Source: Daejeonella sp. H1SJ63 (GTDB lineage Bacteria; Bacteroidota; Bacteroidia; Sphingobacteriales; Sphingobacteriaceae). From it: a stretch of 64,000 nt of DNA. The notes under the pieces were generated by a model that made no database searches, was not told the origin of the DNA, and saw only the letters and a list, made by a program, of their open reading frames with translations. Positions 17,414-26,052 of the stretch are shown here, piece after piece; position 1 is the stretch's first letter, and each line of letters opens with the position of its first letter. The position numbers and the translations under genes are program-made. The stretch is taken from contig NZ_JARKMZ010000002.1 of assembly GCF_029360775.1 (NCBI RefSeq), positions 144,628-208,627 on the forward strand. The letters run 5' to 3'.

Positions 17414-18514
17414 CTAACGTATCGTCCTTCTTCTGTTTTTAATATAATCTTCAAAAATATATTCACCCAGACCTTTGAGAGAGCTGTAGAAGGCCCTTCC
17501 TCCATTAATCTCGGTAAATTGCCTGACAAACTGCTGTAAGTATGGGTCCCGGGCAATCATAAATGTGGTGATTGGAATTCCAAGTCGTTTACATTGCGCA
17601 GCCATGTTCAGTGTTTTGTTAACCACCTTCCGGTCTAAGCCAATACTGTTCTTATAGTATTTATTACCTTCTTTAAGACAGGTGGGTTTACCGTCGGTAA
17701 TCATGAAGATCTGCTTGTTGTGTGTTTTTCTTCTCCTCAGGAGGTCTACGGCGAGCTCCAGTCCGGCGTAAGTATTGGTATGATACGGGCCCACCTGCAG
17801 GTATGGGAGATCTTTCACAGAGATTGGCCAGGCATCATTTCCAAAAACTACAATATCGAGAGTGTCTTTAGGGTATTTTGTTTTTATAAGTTCTGCCAGT
17901 GCCATAGCAACTTTTTTAGCAGGCGTAATTCTGTCTTCACCATAAAGGATCATGGAATGCGATATATCAATCATCAGTACGGTGGAAGTAAGCGTTTTAT
18001 AATCTTTTTCTTCTACCTCCAGATCTCGTTCGGTCATTGAAAAATCGCCAATACCATGACTGACCTGAGCATTATGAATAGATGCTGTCATGTCAATCTG
18101 ATCAAGACTGTCGCCAAACTGATATTCCCTGCGGTCAGCATTTTTCTCTTCACCCAGTCCGGAAATATTCGTGTTATGGCTGCCTTTTCCTGACTTCTTT
18201 AGCTTCCCAAATATTTCATCGAGTGCCGATTTTCTGATACTTTGTTCAGTCTTGGATGTAATATTGAAACTTCCGGGTTCCCGGTCATCATCTTTCAGAT
18301 ACCCCTTTTTCTTAAGGTCTTCAATAAAATCACCCATCCCATACTCATCGCTGGTAAGTTTGTACTGCTTATCCAGTTCATTCATCCAGGCAATGGCTTC
18401 ATCAGCATCGCCGGAGGTGTAGTTAAGTAGTTCCAGGAACAGCTTCAATAATTCTTCAAAACCACCTTTCGGGAGTTCATTGGGAATATATTTGGAAAAA
18501 GAATGTCCCCGCAT
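17414..18514 (-). CDS. VWA-domain protein, partner of the MoxR-type ATPase
   Basis: With the start at 18514 the protein has 366 residues. The ATG at 18547 would overlap the -7-like box at 18545-18552 and adds an unlikely 11 residues, so the downstream Met (MRGHSFSKYIP) is preferred. A von Willebrand A domain in the C-terminal half carries a MIDAS motif in MIDISHSM (DxSxS) and the MITDGKPT segment. Such proteins work with the ATPase encoded next door as chelatase-like or chaperone complexes. The N-terminal half is charged and helical. No membrane segment is seen. Confidence 0.87.
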   Translation of the reverse strand: MRGHSFSKYIPNELPKGGFEELLKLFLELLNYTSGDADEAIAWMNELDKQYKLTSDEYGMGDFIEDLKKKGYLKDDDREPGSFNITSKTEQSIRKSALDEIFGKLKKSGKGSHNTNISGLGEEKNADRREYQFGDSLDQIDMTASIHNAQVSHGIGDFSMTERDLEVEEKDYKTLTSTVLMIDISHSMILYGEDRITPAKKVAMALAELIKTKYPKDTLDIVVFGNDAWPISVKDLPYLQVGPYHTNTYAGLELAVDLLRRRKTHNKQIFMITDGKPTCLKEGNKYYKNSIGLDRKVVNKTLNMAAQCKRLGIPITTFMIARDPYLQQFVRQFTEINGGRAFYSSLKGLGEYIFEDYIKNRRRTIR

Positions 18515-18544
18515 ACAAGCTTTTGCAGATAATTGTGTGAAACG

Positions 18545-18552
18545 CAAAGTTA
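18545..18552 (-). promoter_or_regulatory. Candidate -7 box TAACTTTG for the VWA/ATPase operon
   Basis: Read on the minus strand the box is TAACTTTG, an exact TAnnTTTG match. Transcription from it would start near 18538 and give a leader of about 24 bases to the ATG at 18514, which helps decide that start. Confidence 0.4.
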
Positions 18553-18665
18553 AGGTATTAAAGAGCCAATAATGTTATTGATATGTCAAATAAGGAGAGG
18601 TCAAAATGAATAAATTGAGTGTATTCAGGTTATTATTTGAATGAATTCTGCAATTAAGGCTAATT

Positions 18666-18934
18666 TTAAATAATCATGTTAATCCAGCCATAGATTTTCA
18701 GTGCTGCTTCTGCAATTTCCTGAAGTGTAGCGGTCTTTTCCAGATCAAGCGAAGAACATGTACATCCAGTTGATTCTTAATGCATTTGCGCTTTACCTGA
18801 TAAAGCAATTCAGTATTTCTTGAAGAAATAATCAGTCTGGCACCCATTTTATTGAGTTCATAGCATAAAGCTTCCCCAATTCCGCCCGATGCGCCGGTAA
18901 GCCATACGATCTTGTTTTTAATATCTATGGCTTT
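18666..18934 (-). pseudogene. Remnant of a short-chain dehydrogenase/reductase
   Basis: Between the VWA gene and hemW the minus strand encodes a decayed SDR N-terminus. In one frame it reads NKIVWLTGASGGIGEALCYE, with the Rossmann TGxxxGIG motif, followed by LNKMGARLIISSRN. At about 18750 the similarity moves to another frame (LDLEKTATLQEIAEAALKIY, then GWINMII and a stop at 18666). There is no usable start codon: the frame is open only back to the hemW stop, and a single base is missing at the frame change. About 90 of the usual 250 or more residues remain, so the gene is dead. Confidence 0.8.
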
Positions 18935-20068
18935 TTATTCTTCAATGATGAATAGTTCTGATGCAATATGATCTGCGAAAAGTTTTCCCTCAAGACTAAG
19001 ATTAACTTTTGGGTCATTAATCTTCAGCCAGTTCTTATCTAAAAATACTTCTATTTCCTTTCGGATTGAATCGCTGTAATCAGAGCCGAATTTTTTTGCT
19101 ATGAAATCAAGGTCTATGCCCTTGCTGGTACGCAGCGAAGTCATGATATACTCATTAATGCGGTTTACTTTGGTCAAAAACTCAGTTTCAGCAGGGATTT
19201 TATTTTGTTGGATTTCCTGTATGTAACGATGATTGTTTGCAATATTCCATTGCCGGCTTTCTCCATTAAAAGAGTGAGCAGAGGGGCCAATACCCAGATA
19301 GTTTATACCTTCCCAATAGTTTGAGTTATGCCTCGAATACATACCGGGCTTTGCAAAATTTGAGATTTCATAATGTTCAAACCCGGCTTCAGTTAAACGA
19401 CTAATCAGGGTTAAAAACTGACCGGAGCTCTGGCTGTCATTCATTGGGAGCTCTTTCCCTTTCTTAATAAATGATGCCAGTGCTGTTTTCGGCTCTATCG
19501 TCATTGAATATGAAGAAATATGCGGGATCTGAAAATCAATCAGCTTTTGAATATTTTGCTCCCATTTTATATCGCTCAGCAGCGGAAATCCATAGATCAG
19601 ATCGGCAGTAATATTTTCAAATCCTGCATCCTGAACTCTTTTAACAGAGCTTTCTGCTTCTTTTGAGCTGTGTGCCCGGTTCATCCACTTAAGATCCTCT
19701 TCAAAAAAAGACTGTATTCCGATGCTGAACCGGTTAACCGGAGTCTGGCGAAGTTCTTTCACTTTTTGTGCGTTCAAATCATCCGGATTGGCTTCCAGAG
19801 TGATTTCGGCATCGCCGGAAACTTCAAATTCTGAAGTGATATCACCAATCAGGCTGTGTATTTCATCAGCACTTAAAACAGAGGGCGTTCCACCACCAAA
19901 ATAAATGGTTTCTATCTTCTCAGTGCTCAGGTATTGCTTTCTCAGTCTGATTTCATTTCGCAGCGCGTTCAGCATTTCGTTTTTGTACTGAGGCGAGGTG
20001 CTGAAGTGAAAATCGCAATAGTGGCAAGCTTTTTTACAGAAAGGGATATGCAGATATATTCCGGCCAT
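18935..20068 (-). CDS. hemW: HemW-type radical SAM protein (heme chaperone-like)
   Basis: A 377-residue radical SAM protein whose CKKACHYC motif (Cys11, Cys15, Cys18) binds the 4Fe-4S cluster and S-adenosylmethionine. The IYFGGGTPSVLS, FSIGIQSF and LIYGFPLL segments and the C-terminal HemN-like domain mark the HemW branch, formerly annotated as oxygen-independent coproporphyrinogen oxidase. HemW is thought to bind and deliver heme rather than oxidise coproporphyrinogen. The extra cysteine of true HemN (CxxxCxxCxC) is absent here: Cys18 is followed by Asp-Phe. Its stop codon adjoins the SDR remnant. Confidence 0.93.
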   Translation of the reverse strand: MAGIYLHIPFCKKACHYCDFHFSTSPQYKNEMLNALRNEIRLRKQYLSTEKIETIYFGGGTPSVLSADEIHSLIGDITSEFEVSGDAEITLEANPDDLNAQKVKELRQTPVNRFSIGIQSFFEEDLKWMNRAHSSKEAESSVKRVQDAGFENITADLIYGFPLLSDIKWEQNIQKLIDFQIPHISSYSMTIEPKTALASFIKKGKELPMNDSQSSGQFLTLISRLTEAGFEHYEISNFAKPGMYSRHNSNYWEGINYLGIGPSAHSFNGESRQWNIANNHRYIQEIQQNKIPAETEFLTKVNRINEYIMTSLRTSKGIDLDFIAKKFGSDYSDSIRKEIEVFLDKNWLKINDPKVNLSLEGKLFADHIASELFIIEE

Positions 20069-20072
20069 TTTG

Positions 20073-20080
20073 CAAATCTA
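20073..20080 (-). promoter_or_regulatory. Candidate -7 box TAGATTTG for hemW
   Basis: On the minus strand TAGATTTG matches TAnnTTTG and lies only four bases before the hemW ATG, implying a leaderless or nearly leaderless transcript if used. Confidence 0.38.
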
Positions 20081-20119
20081 CGATAAATACAGGCATGGCT
20101 GAGTGAAATCAGAAAGTGC

Positions 20120-21076
20120 TCAGGAATTGGTTCTCTCAGCCAGCTTCTCCCTTCGGTATTTAGCCAGGTTGATCAGCAAAACACTGCCCAGAATAATTAC
20201 CAGTCCGGCAATCTGAATGGCCGAGATCTTTTCTCCTGCAAAAAATACAGCCAATAATACCGCTACCACCGGGTTTACATAAGCATAGGTGCTGACCTGC
20301 ATTGCAGGGCGCACCTGCAGCAGCCAAACGTATGCACTGAATCCTGCAATCGACCCGAAAATGACCAGATATGCTACCGCTAACCATGCATCCGCAGGAA
20401 CATCAGACCAGTTAAATCCGCCGAGTTCATTGCGGTAGACAATTCCGGGTATAAAAGCTATTCCGGCAGCCATCATTTGCCAGGCGCTTGTTACAGTGAT
20501 GGATCCCTCGGTTGATCTGTATTTTGAATAGAGAGAGCCTCCCGACCATGAAATGGAAGCTAAAAGCAGAAGGGCCATACTTCCCATACTGACATGTGCA
20601 CTTTCATTTGCTGCCAGCGCTTCTGAGAGCTGGTCACTGAATAAAAGGATTACTCCAGCCAGTCCGATCAGCATTCCTGCAATAATTGATTTACTTCTGA
20701 AATTTTCTGACCATTTTGGTTTATCCAGAAGGACGAACCATAAAGGAGCGGAAGAAACCATTATGGCAACCATTCCACTTGGTAAACTTTGTTCTACCCA
20801 TATAATAATTCCATTCCCGAAAAACAGTAATAATATTCCACTGATTGCAGCGTGCTGAACACCCTTTACCCCGAAAAGTCTTTCTCCTCTTACGATGCAC
20901 CATGCCATCATTATCGCACCGGCAAGAACGAATCTCAGGGCTCCTAGAATAAAGGGAGGGAATCCCTTTACAGCGATCTGAATAAAGAAATATGTGGATC
21001 CCCAGACAATATAAACTATCGCAAAGGCAAGGATAACCATAAGTGGTGAGGCAGAATTCGTTTTGCTGGCAGTCAT
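20120..21076 (-). CDS. EamA/DMT-family transporter (YedA-like)
   Basis: A 318-residue inner-membrane protein with ten hydrophobic helices in two EamA repeats. The start VYIVWGSTYFFIQIAVKGFP and the second-repeat YVNPVVAVLLAVFFAGEKIS are typical of the drug/metabolite exporter superfamily. The substrate is likely an amino acid or related metabolite, by analogy and because it is encoded one base downstream of an Lrp-family regulator; this pairing is common for exporters controlled by their substrate. Confidence 0.9.
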   Translation of the reverse strand: MTASKTNSASPLMVILAFAIVYIVWGSTYFFIQIAVKGFPPFILGALRFVLAGAIMMAWCIVRGERLFGVKGVQHAAISGILLLFFGNGIIIWVEQSLPSGMVAIMVSSAPLWFVLLDKPKWSENFRSKSIIAGMLIGLAGVILLFSDQLSEALAANESAHVSMGSMALLLLASISWSGGSLYSKYRSTEGSITVTSAWQMMAAGIAFIPGIVYRNELGGFNWSDVPADAWLAVAYLVIFGSIAGFSAYVWLLQVRPAMQVSTYAYVNPVVAVLLAVFFAGEKISAIQIAGLVIILGSVLLINLAKYRREKLAERTNS

Positions 21077-21077
21077 A

Positions 21078-21554
21078 TTACAGGGCTGGTATAACCAATT
21101 GTTGTTGTTCTTTTACGGTTTCAGGTACAATTGTTGTTTTGGTAGAAAGAACATTAGATATTTTACTGAGCTTGTTGCGCATCAGTTCCATAAACGATGC
21201 TGAGTCTGCTTTGCTGATCCTGACAAGATAACAGTTATCTCCGGCAAAACGATGGACTTCCTGAACCTCAGGAACTTTTGAAAGCTCTGAAGCCTTGCTG
21301 CTGCAGCCAGATCCGTCAGCTGATTTAATAAATACATAAGCCGGCTGATTTTGTTGCAGCGCAATTGGATTTAAGCGTGCAATATACTGCAGAATGACAT
21401 TCTTTTGTTCAAGCTTTTTAATCCTTTCCAGTACCGCCGAAGGAGCCATATTAAGTTTTCTGGCTATACCGGCATTTGCGATTCTGGCATTATTCTGCAT
21501 CAGACCAAGTATTTCACGGTTTATTTGGTCAGTATTGTACTCTTTTTGATGCAT
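21078..21554 (-). CDS. Lrp/AsnC-family transcriptional regulator
   Basis: A 158-residue regulator with an N-terminal winged helix-turn-helix (NREILGLMQNNARIANAGIA, then RKLNMAPSAVLERIKKLEQ) and a C-terminal RAM ligand-binding domain (about residues 70-150, KVPEVQEVHRFAGDNCYLVR). Lrp-type proteins sense amino acids and control their transport or metabolism. It is one base from the EamA exporter gene, which it likely regulates. A TAnnTTTG box lies just before its start. Confidence 0.93.
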   Translation of the reverse strand: MHQKEYNTDQINREILGLMQNNARIANAGIARKLNMAPSAVLERIKKLEQKNVILQYIARLNPIALQQNQPAYVFIKSADGSGCSSKASELSKVPEVQEVHRFAGDNCYLVRISKADSASFMELMRNKLSKISNVLSTKTTIVPETVKEQQQLVIPAL

Positions 21555-21561
21555 CGTTCTG

Positions 21562-21569
21562 CAAATTTA
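21562..21569 (-). promoter_or_regulatory. Candidate -7 box TAAATTTG for the Lrp gene
   Basis: On the minus strand TAAATTTG matches TAnnTTTG and ends seven bases before the ATG at 21554, again giving a very short leader. Autoregulation by the Lrp protein would be expected here, but I see no obvious operator. Confidence 0.35.
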
Positions 21570-21796
21570 TCTACAAATAGAATGAAATTTAAAAAATTAA
21601 CATTTTTTAGTTTAAAATTCTGTCTTTTTAGATTTTTAATTTAACATTTCTAATGATTTAAGCATTTGTATTTCCTCAGAAAGGGCTTTAATGCAGAGGT
21701 ATTTTCCAATTCCGAAAGATATTTTTAAAACAATCATAAAAAATACGGAAATTTGAGTTGCCGGAGCTTTTTCCGGATATTTGATTACTGAAAAGG

Positions 21797-22783
21797 ATGA
21801 TTGAGCGGGTATTAGGTGTAATACTGATATTATTTCTGATTAATCCACAGGCTTTCGGGCAGGTTGACTCATCACTTACAGATGCAGGAAAGCCTGGCTT
21901 TAAGCAAGCTTACTCTTATACTGACTCTGCATCATTTGTGAGATGGAAAGCTTATAAAGACTCTGTTCAGGCAGTAAGAGATTCCCTTTCGACGGCATGG
22001 ATCAAAGCACCCGATCCGCAACGTCCCAATCGTTTTCTGGATAGTTTGATCAACCTTTATAAAGTTGAAAAATTAGATTTTGTTTCCTGGGCAGCCAAAT
22101 TTAAAAAGAAAGATACCAGGTACGATGAGGGCAAGCCGAGGCCATATCGTGAAACCTGGGTAATGATTGTTATTCTGTTACTTGTTCTGTTTTTTGCACT
22201 TATACGTTACTTTTTTCCTGCAGAACTCTCAACTATAGTTCATGCATTTTACAGCAATCAAACCCTTAGCCGTATCAATAAGGAGGATACCCTTTTCAGC
22301 TCCTGGCCTTTTGTATTTCTGTATCTTTTGTTCGGACTGGTTATCGGTCTCTACCTTTATTTATCGGGGAAATATCTTGAACTTTCTTATAGTAATGAGG
22401 GGTTTGAGTTATTTATTTTCCTGTCTGCAACTGTAATCGGATTGTTTACAGCTAAGATTATTGTTCTTCGGGTTCTGGGATTCTTTTTTGATGTGAACCG
22501 AATGGTCAGAGAGTACGTTTCTGTGCTTTATCTGAGCTATTTTAATGCGGCAATTTTGTTTCTGCCGGTGGTGCTTGCTTTTAGCCTTACTTCCTATCGG
22601 TTTGCGGGAATTTACAGTTATATCGGTATAGCAGGATTAATTATAATCTTTATTATTCAGTTTTTGCGGGCAGGAGCAAATATTTTATCGAATTACAAGT
22701 TTCCTAAAGTTTATTTAATTATTTACCTTTGTGCCCTCGAATTTTGCCCTTTAATAATCCTTTTTAAAGCACTTGGGTATTAA
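21797..22783 (+). CDS. DUF4271 family membrane protein
   Basis: A 328-residue protein with an N-terminal signal peptide (residues 1-22), an extracytoplasmic segment with several Asp/Ser/Tyr residues (about 23-115), and then about seven hydrophobic helices. This layout and its position immediately before hemD match the Bacteroidota DUF4271 family. The function is unknown. It is 15 bases upstream of hemD and likely co-transcribed. The 242-base region upstream is AT-rich without a clear promoter. Confidence 0.82.
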   Translation: MIERVLGVILILFLINPQAFGQVDSSLTDAGKPGFKQAYSYTDSASFVRWKAYKDSVQAVRDSLSTAWIKAPDPQRPNRFLDSLINLYKVEKLDFVSWAAKFKKKDTRYDEGKPRPYRETWVMIVILLLVLFFALIRYFFPAELSTIVHAFYSNQTLSRINKEDTLFSSWPFVFLYLLFGLVIGLYLYLSGKYLELSYSNEGFELFIFLSATVIGLFTAKIIVLRVLGFFFDVNRMVREYVSVLYLSYFNAAILFLPVVLAFSLTSYRFAGIYSYIGIAGLIIIFIIQFLRAGANILSNYKFPKVYLIIYLCALEFCPLIILFKALGY

Positions 22784-22798
22784 ACCCTTAAAAGAAAT

Positions 22799-23569
22799 AT
22801 GCAAGTACCTTCAACAGAGAAACCCAGGAAAGTAAAAAGTATTCTGGTAACCTTACCAAAGCCAGATTCGGACAAGTCACCATATTTTGATCTGGCCAAG
22901 AAGTATAACCTGAAAATTGATTTCAGATCGTTTATTCATGTGGAAGGGGTACCTGCTAAAGAGTTTAGAAAAGAGAAGGTTAACATTGCAGATTTTTCGG
23001 CGGTAATATTTACCAGTCGTAATGCTGTTGATCACTACTTCAGGATTTGTGAGGAGATGCGGTTTGACGTTCCTGCTGAAATGAAATATTTCTGTATTTC
23101 TGAAACTATTGCCCTTTATCTTCAGAAATATATCCAGTACAGAAAGAGAAAGATATTTTTTGGCAAGCAAACCGCTGCGGATCTTGCAGATATTTTGAAG
23201 AAACATGCCACTGAGAAATTCCTTTATCCCTGCTCAGATGTGGCAGCAGAAGAAACCCAGAGATTTCTGCATGAGAACGGGTATGATTTTAAGCCCGCTG
23301 TATTGTTCCACACAGTATGCAGCGATTTATCAGACCTTGCAGAAGTTTATTATGATGTGATTGCCTTCTTCAGTCCGAGCAGTATTAACTCTCTGTTTAT
23401 TAATTTTCCTGACTTTAAGCAGAATTACACAAGAATTGCTGCTTTTGGAGCAAGTACCCACAAGGCGGTTCTTGAACATGATTTAGTGCTTAATATTCCA
23501 GCTCCAACACCTGCTGCACCAAGCATGACGATGGCGCTTGAACAATATATTAAGCAGGTCAATAAGTAA
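22799..23569 (+). CDS. hemD: Uroporphyrinogen-III synthase
   Basis: A 256-residue HemD-fold protein that cyclises hydroxymethylbilane into uroporphyrinogen III. The sequence is weakly conserved as usual, but ADFSAVIFTSRNAVDHYF, the FYPCSD-like segment FLYPCSDVAAEETQRFL and DVIAFFSPSSINSLF followed by AAFGASTHKAV match the two-domain pattern. It follows DUF4271 by 15 bases. Other heme genes (hemW) are nearby but on the other strand. Confidence 0.9.
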   Translation: MQVPSTEKPRKVKSILVTLPKPDSDKSPYFDLAKKYNLKIDFRSFIHVEGVPAKEFRKEKVNIADFSAVIFTSRNAVDHYFRICEEMRFDVPAEMKYFCISETIALYLQKYIQYRKRKIFFGKQTAADLADILKKHATEKFLYPCSDVAAEETQRFLHENGYDFKPAVLFHTVCSDLSDLAEVYYDVIAFFSPSSINSLFINFPDFKQNYTRIAAFGASTHKAVLEHDLVLNIPAPTPAAPSMTMALEQYIKQVNK

Positions 23570-23848
23570 TTTTAGCCTTAAATTGGGCTTATTTCAAATC
23601 TTTTTTTTATTTCAGCAACTTTTCTTCGTCGGGCTACGTACTAATGAAATATTTTGTGCTAAGTAAAATAGATGCGTTATTTCAGCGTTCTATTAGATGG
23701 CAAAAATTTCATTTTACAGGAGAATAGGCTTGTCGTGAAATATTGTGTTTAAACACAGGAGGAATAGTTTTGTCGTATATAATATATGTTTTTTACTATA
23801 TTCGAAATTAATTTAATTGAGGTTTTTGCAAAACTCGAATCATATAAA
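23570..23848 (+). promoter_or_regulatory. Regulatory region upstream of the gldKLMN operon
   Basis: This 279-base AT-rich spacer precedes the secretion operon. A promoter-like pair is visible: ATTG at 23742-23745, a 19-base spacer and TAGTTTTG at 23765-23772, an exact TAnnTTTG match at the right distance. Transcription would start near 23778, giving a leader of about 70 bases. The segment around the -7 box is an imperfect copy of one 39 bases upstream (see the repeat entry), and a perfect palindrome GTGTTTAAACAC lies at 23745-23756 between the two boxes. Confidence 0.5.
23716..23781 (+). repeat. Imperfect direct repeat upstream of gldK
   Basis: Two copies of a motif of about 22 bases start at 23716 and 23755, that is 39 bases apart. 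They share ACAGGAG, AATAG and TTGTCGT in order. The second copy contains the candidate -7 box TAGTTTTG, the first the weaker TAGGCTTG. It could be a duplicated promoter or a pair of regulator sites. Confidence 0.55.
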
Positions 23849-25168
23849 ATGAGAAAAATATACTTTATCGCTCTTGCAGCTCTTGCCATTTTGGGATCCA
23901 GCTGTGGTAAAGGTGGTACCAATGGTGAGTTGGTAGGGGTAACAACGAAGAAGTTTAAGAATACTGAAGTTCCTTACGGCATGGTTTATATTCCGGCCGG
24001 AACTTTTGTGATGGGACAGACTGATCAGGATATAACCTTTGCTCAGATCTCTCAGAATAAGCAGGTAACAGTTCAGGCATTTTATATGGATGAAACTGAG
24101 ATCACCAATAGCGAGTACCGTCAGTTCGTAAACTGGGTTCGTGATTCAATAGCAATTACTACTTATTTGCAGGATGAACAATATTACCTGAAACCTAAAG
24201 GTCAGGCTGATCCAAACGATGCAGGTAAAAAATATATTAACTGGAAGAAGGTAGGTAACGGCAGTGCTATCTGGAGCAGTAAAAAAGGAGCAGCAGCGAA
24301 TGCTGCTAAACTTCAGGGAATGTACTATCAGGGTGAAGACAGAGTGTTTGACCGAAATGAAATTGATGTCCGCCTGCTCAAGTACAACTTCGCGATCATG
24401 AAATTAAGGGAAGCAGCCAATAACAGAATGAATAAGAATGCAAAGCGTTCAGATTTTATTCTGAGGGATACGGTTGGGATTTATCCCGATACCCTGGTTT
24501 GGTTAGCTGACTTTGCATACGCTCAGAACGAGCCAATGGTGAAGGGGTATTTTTCACATCCTGCCTTTGCTAATTATCCGGTAGTAGGTGTTACATGGAG
24601 ACAGGCCCGTGCATTTACTGTTTGGAGAACCAGGTTTAATGAGGCATACAAAGACAGCCGTCGTTTGCCGAAAAGAGCAGATTATGATTTACCCACAGAA
24701 GCCGAATTTGAATATGCAGCACGCGGCGGAAGGGTTGGAACAAGCTATCCATGGGGTGGCCCTTATATCAGAAATGCCAAAGGATGTCTGATGGCTAACT
24801 TCAAGCCGGGCAGAGGTAACTATATTGATGATGGCGGACCATTTACTGTAAATGTCAGAGCCTATTATCCTAACGATTACGGTTTGTATAATATGGCTGG
24901 AAATGTTTCAGAGTGGACTTCTTCAGCATTTGATGAGTCAGCTTCTACTTTTACACATGATATGAACCCTACTTTCAGCTATGAAGCCCGTCCTGATGAT
25001 CCTGAAGTTTTGAAGCGTAAAGTTATTCGCGGGGGTTCATGGAAAGATATTGGTTTCTTCCTTCAGAACTCTGCAAGCAGTTTTGAATATCAGGATACTG
25101 CAAAGTCTTATATCGGATTCCGTTGCATCACTAAGTATCAGGGACGCGATATTAAAGACAAAATATAA
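23849..25168 (+). CDS. gldK: T9SS ring lipoprotein GldK (PorK)
   Basis: The start at 23849 gives a lipoprotein signal ending ILGSSC (Cys about residue 19); an upstream ATG at 23786 would put 21 extra residues before the signal. The 439-residue protein has the formylglycine-generating-enzyme/sulfatase-modifying fold seen in GldK/PorK: MVYIPAGTFVMGQTDQD, NYPVVGVTWRQARAFTVWR, YDLPTEAEFEYAARGG, YGLYNMAGNVSEWTSSAFD and RGGSWKD. In T9SS it forms with GldN the periplasmic ring under the outer membrane. First gene of the gldKLMN operon. Confidence 0.96.
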   Translation: MRKIYFIALAALAILGSSCGKGGTNGELVGVTTKKFKNTEVPYGMVYIPAGTFVMGQTDQDITFAQISQNKQVTVQAFYMDETEITNSEYRQFVNWVRDSIAITTYLQDEQYYLKPKGQADPNDAGKKYINWKKVGNGSAIWSSKKGAAANAAKLQGMYYQGEDRVFDRNEIDVRLLKYNFAIMKLREAANNRMNKNAKRSDFILRDTVGIYPDTLVWLADFAYAQNEPMVKGYFSHPAFANYPVVGVTWRQARAFTVWRTRFNEAYKDSRRLPKRADYDLPTEAEFEYAARGGRVGTSYPWGGPYIRNAKGCLMANFKPGRGNYIDDGGPFTVNVRAYYPNDYGLYNMAGNVSEWTSSAFDESASTFTHDMNPTFSYEARPDDPEVLKRKVIRGGSWKDIGFFLQNSASSFEYQDTAKSYIGFRCITKYQGRDIKDKI

Positions 25169-25212
25169 CTCAGCAATTTACCCCTACTTAATAATTTGTA
25201 TATCACAATACT

Positions 25213-26007
25213 ATGGCTCAAAAGAAAAAATTCAAACTTGGTCTGAATACCCTGATTTCATGGGGTGCATCTGTTGTAATTGTTGGTCTGATGTTTAAAA
25301 TCCTTCACTGGAAAGGAGGTGAACTCATGATCGCTGCCGGTTTGATTACCGAAGCTCTTTTATTTTTTGTTATGGGCTTTCAGGCAGATCATAAAGATCC
25401 TGACTGGACAAGAGTGTATCCTGAACTGGATGATGATTTTAGTGGTGAACGTCCAAAGTCTTCTGCAGTTAATACCGGACAATCATCTACCCAAGCTCTT
25501 GATAAGATGTTGTCAGATGCAAAAATCGGTCCGGAGCTGATTGAAAGTCTGGGATCAGGTTTAAGAACTTTCGGTGATAAGGTTTCTGCAATTTCAGGAA
25601 TTGCTGATACAGCAAGTGCAACAACTGAACTTACTGCAAAAGTGAAATCAGCTTCCGGAAGTTTTGATGCGCTTAGCTCTGCCTTTGAAAAGGCAACCGT
25701 TAATTTGAAGGAGATGGCTGATTCAAATATTGACTCCAAGTCTTACCATGATCAGGTTAATTCGCTGACCAAAAATATTGCAGCGCTTAATGCTGTTTAT
25801 GATCTTGAGTTAAAGGAGTCCAGTGATCATCTGAAGTCAATGAATAAGTTTTATCAGAACCTGTCTCAAACTATGCAAAACTTTAATGAATCGATGGAGG
25901 ATTCAAAACAATTCAAAGATGAGGTAGGTAAGCTTGCGAAGAATCTTTCTTCTCTGAATGCTATTTATGGCAACATGCTTTCTGCTATGAATCAGCCACG
26001 CGGCTAA
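25213..26007 (+). CDS. gldL: T9SS/gliding motor protein GldL (PorL)
   Basis: A 264-residue protein with two N-terminal membrane helices (about residues 12-31 and 37-55) and a long cytoplasmic, partly coiled-coil tail. The second helix holds the conserved glutamate (Glu47 in GLITEALLFF) that in GldL takes part in proton-driven rotation. GldL forms a pentameric ring around a GldM dimer, powering type IX secretion and gliding. It is 44 bases after gldK and 45 before gldM. The last 200 residues resemble other GldL tails only loosely, as is normal. Confidence 0.96.
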   Translation: MAQKKKFKLGLNTLISWGASVVIVGLMFKILHWKGGELMIAAGLITEALLFFVMGFQADHKDPDWTRVYPELDDDFSGERPKSSAVNTGQSSTQALDKMLSDAKIGPELIESLGSGLRTFGDKVSAISGIADTASATTELTAKVKSASGSFDALSSAFEKATVNLKEMADSNIDSKSYHDQVNSLTKNIAALNAVYDLELKESSDHLKSMNKFYQNLSQTMQNFNESMEDSKQFKDEVGKLAKNLSSLNAIYGNMLSAMNQPRG

Positions 26008-26052
26008 GTGTTTTTATTGGTATAGATTTAAAATTTTAAACAGAAGAATTGC

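Noticed and set aside
18606..18644. 12-codon ORF after a strong AAGGAGAGG sequence upstream of the VWA gene, plus strand
   Set aside because: Too short to judge, no downstream gene on that strand, and Shine-Dalgarno-like sequences carry little weight in Bacteroidota.
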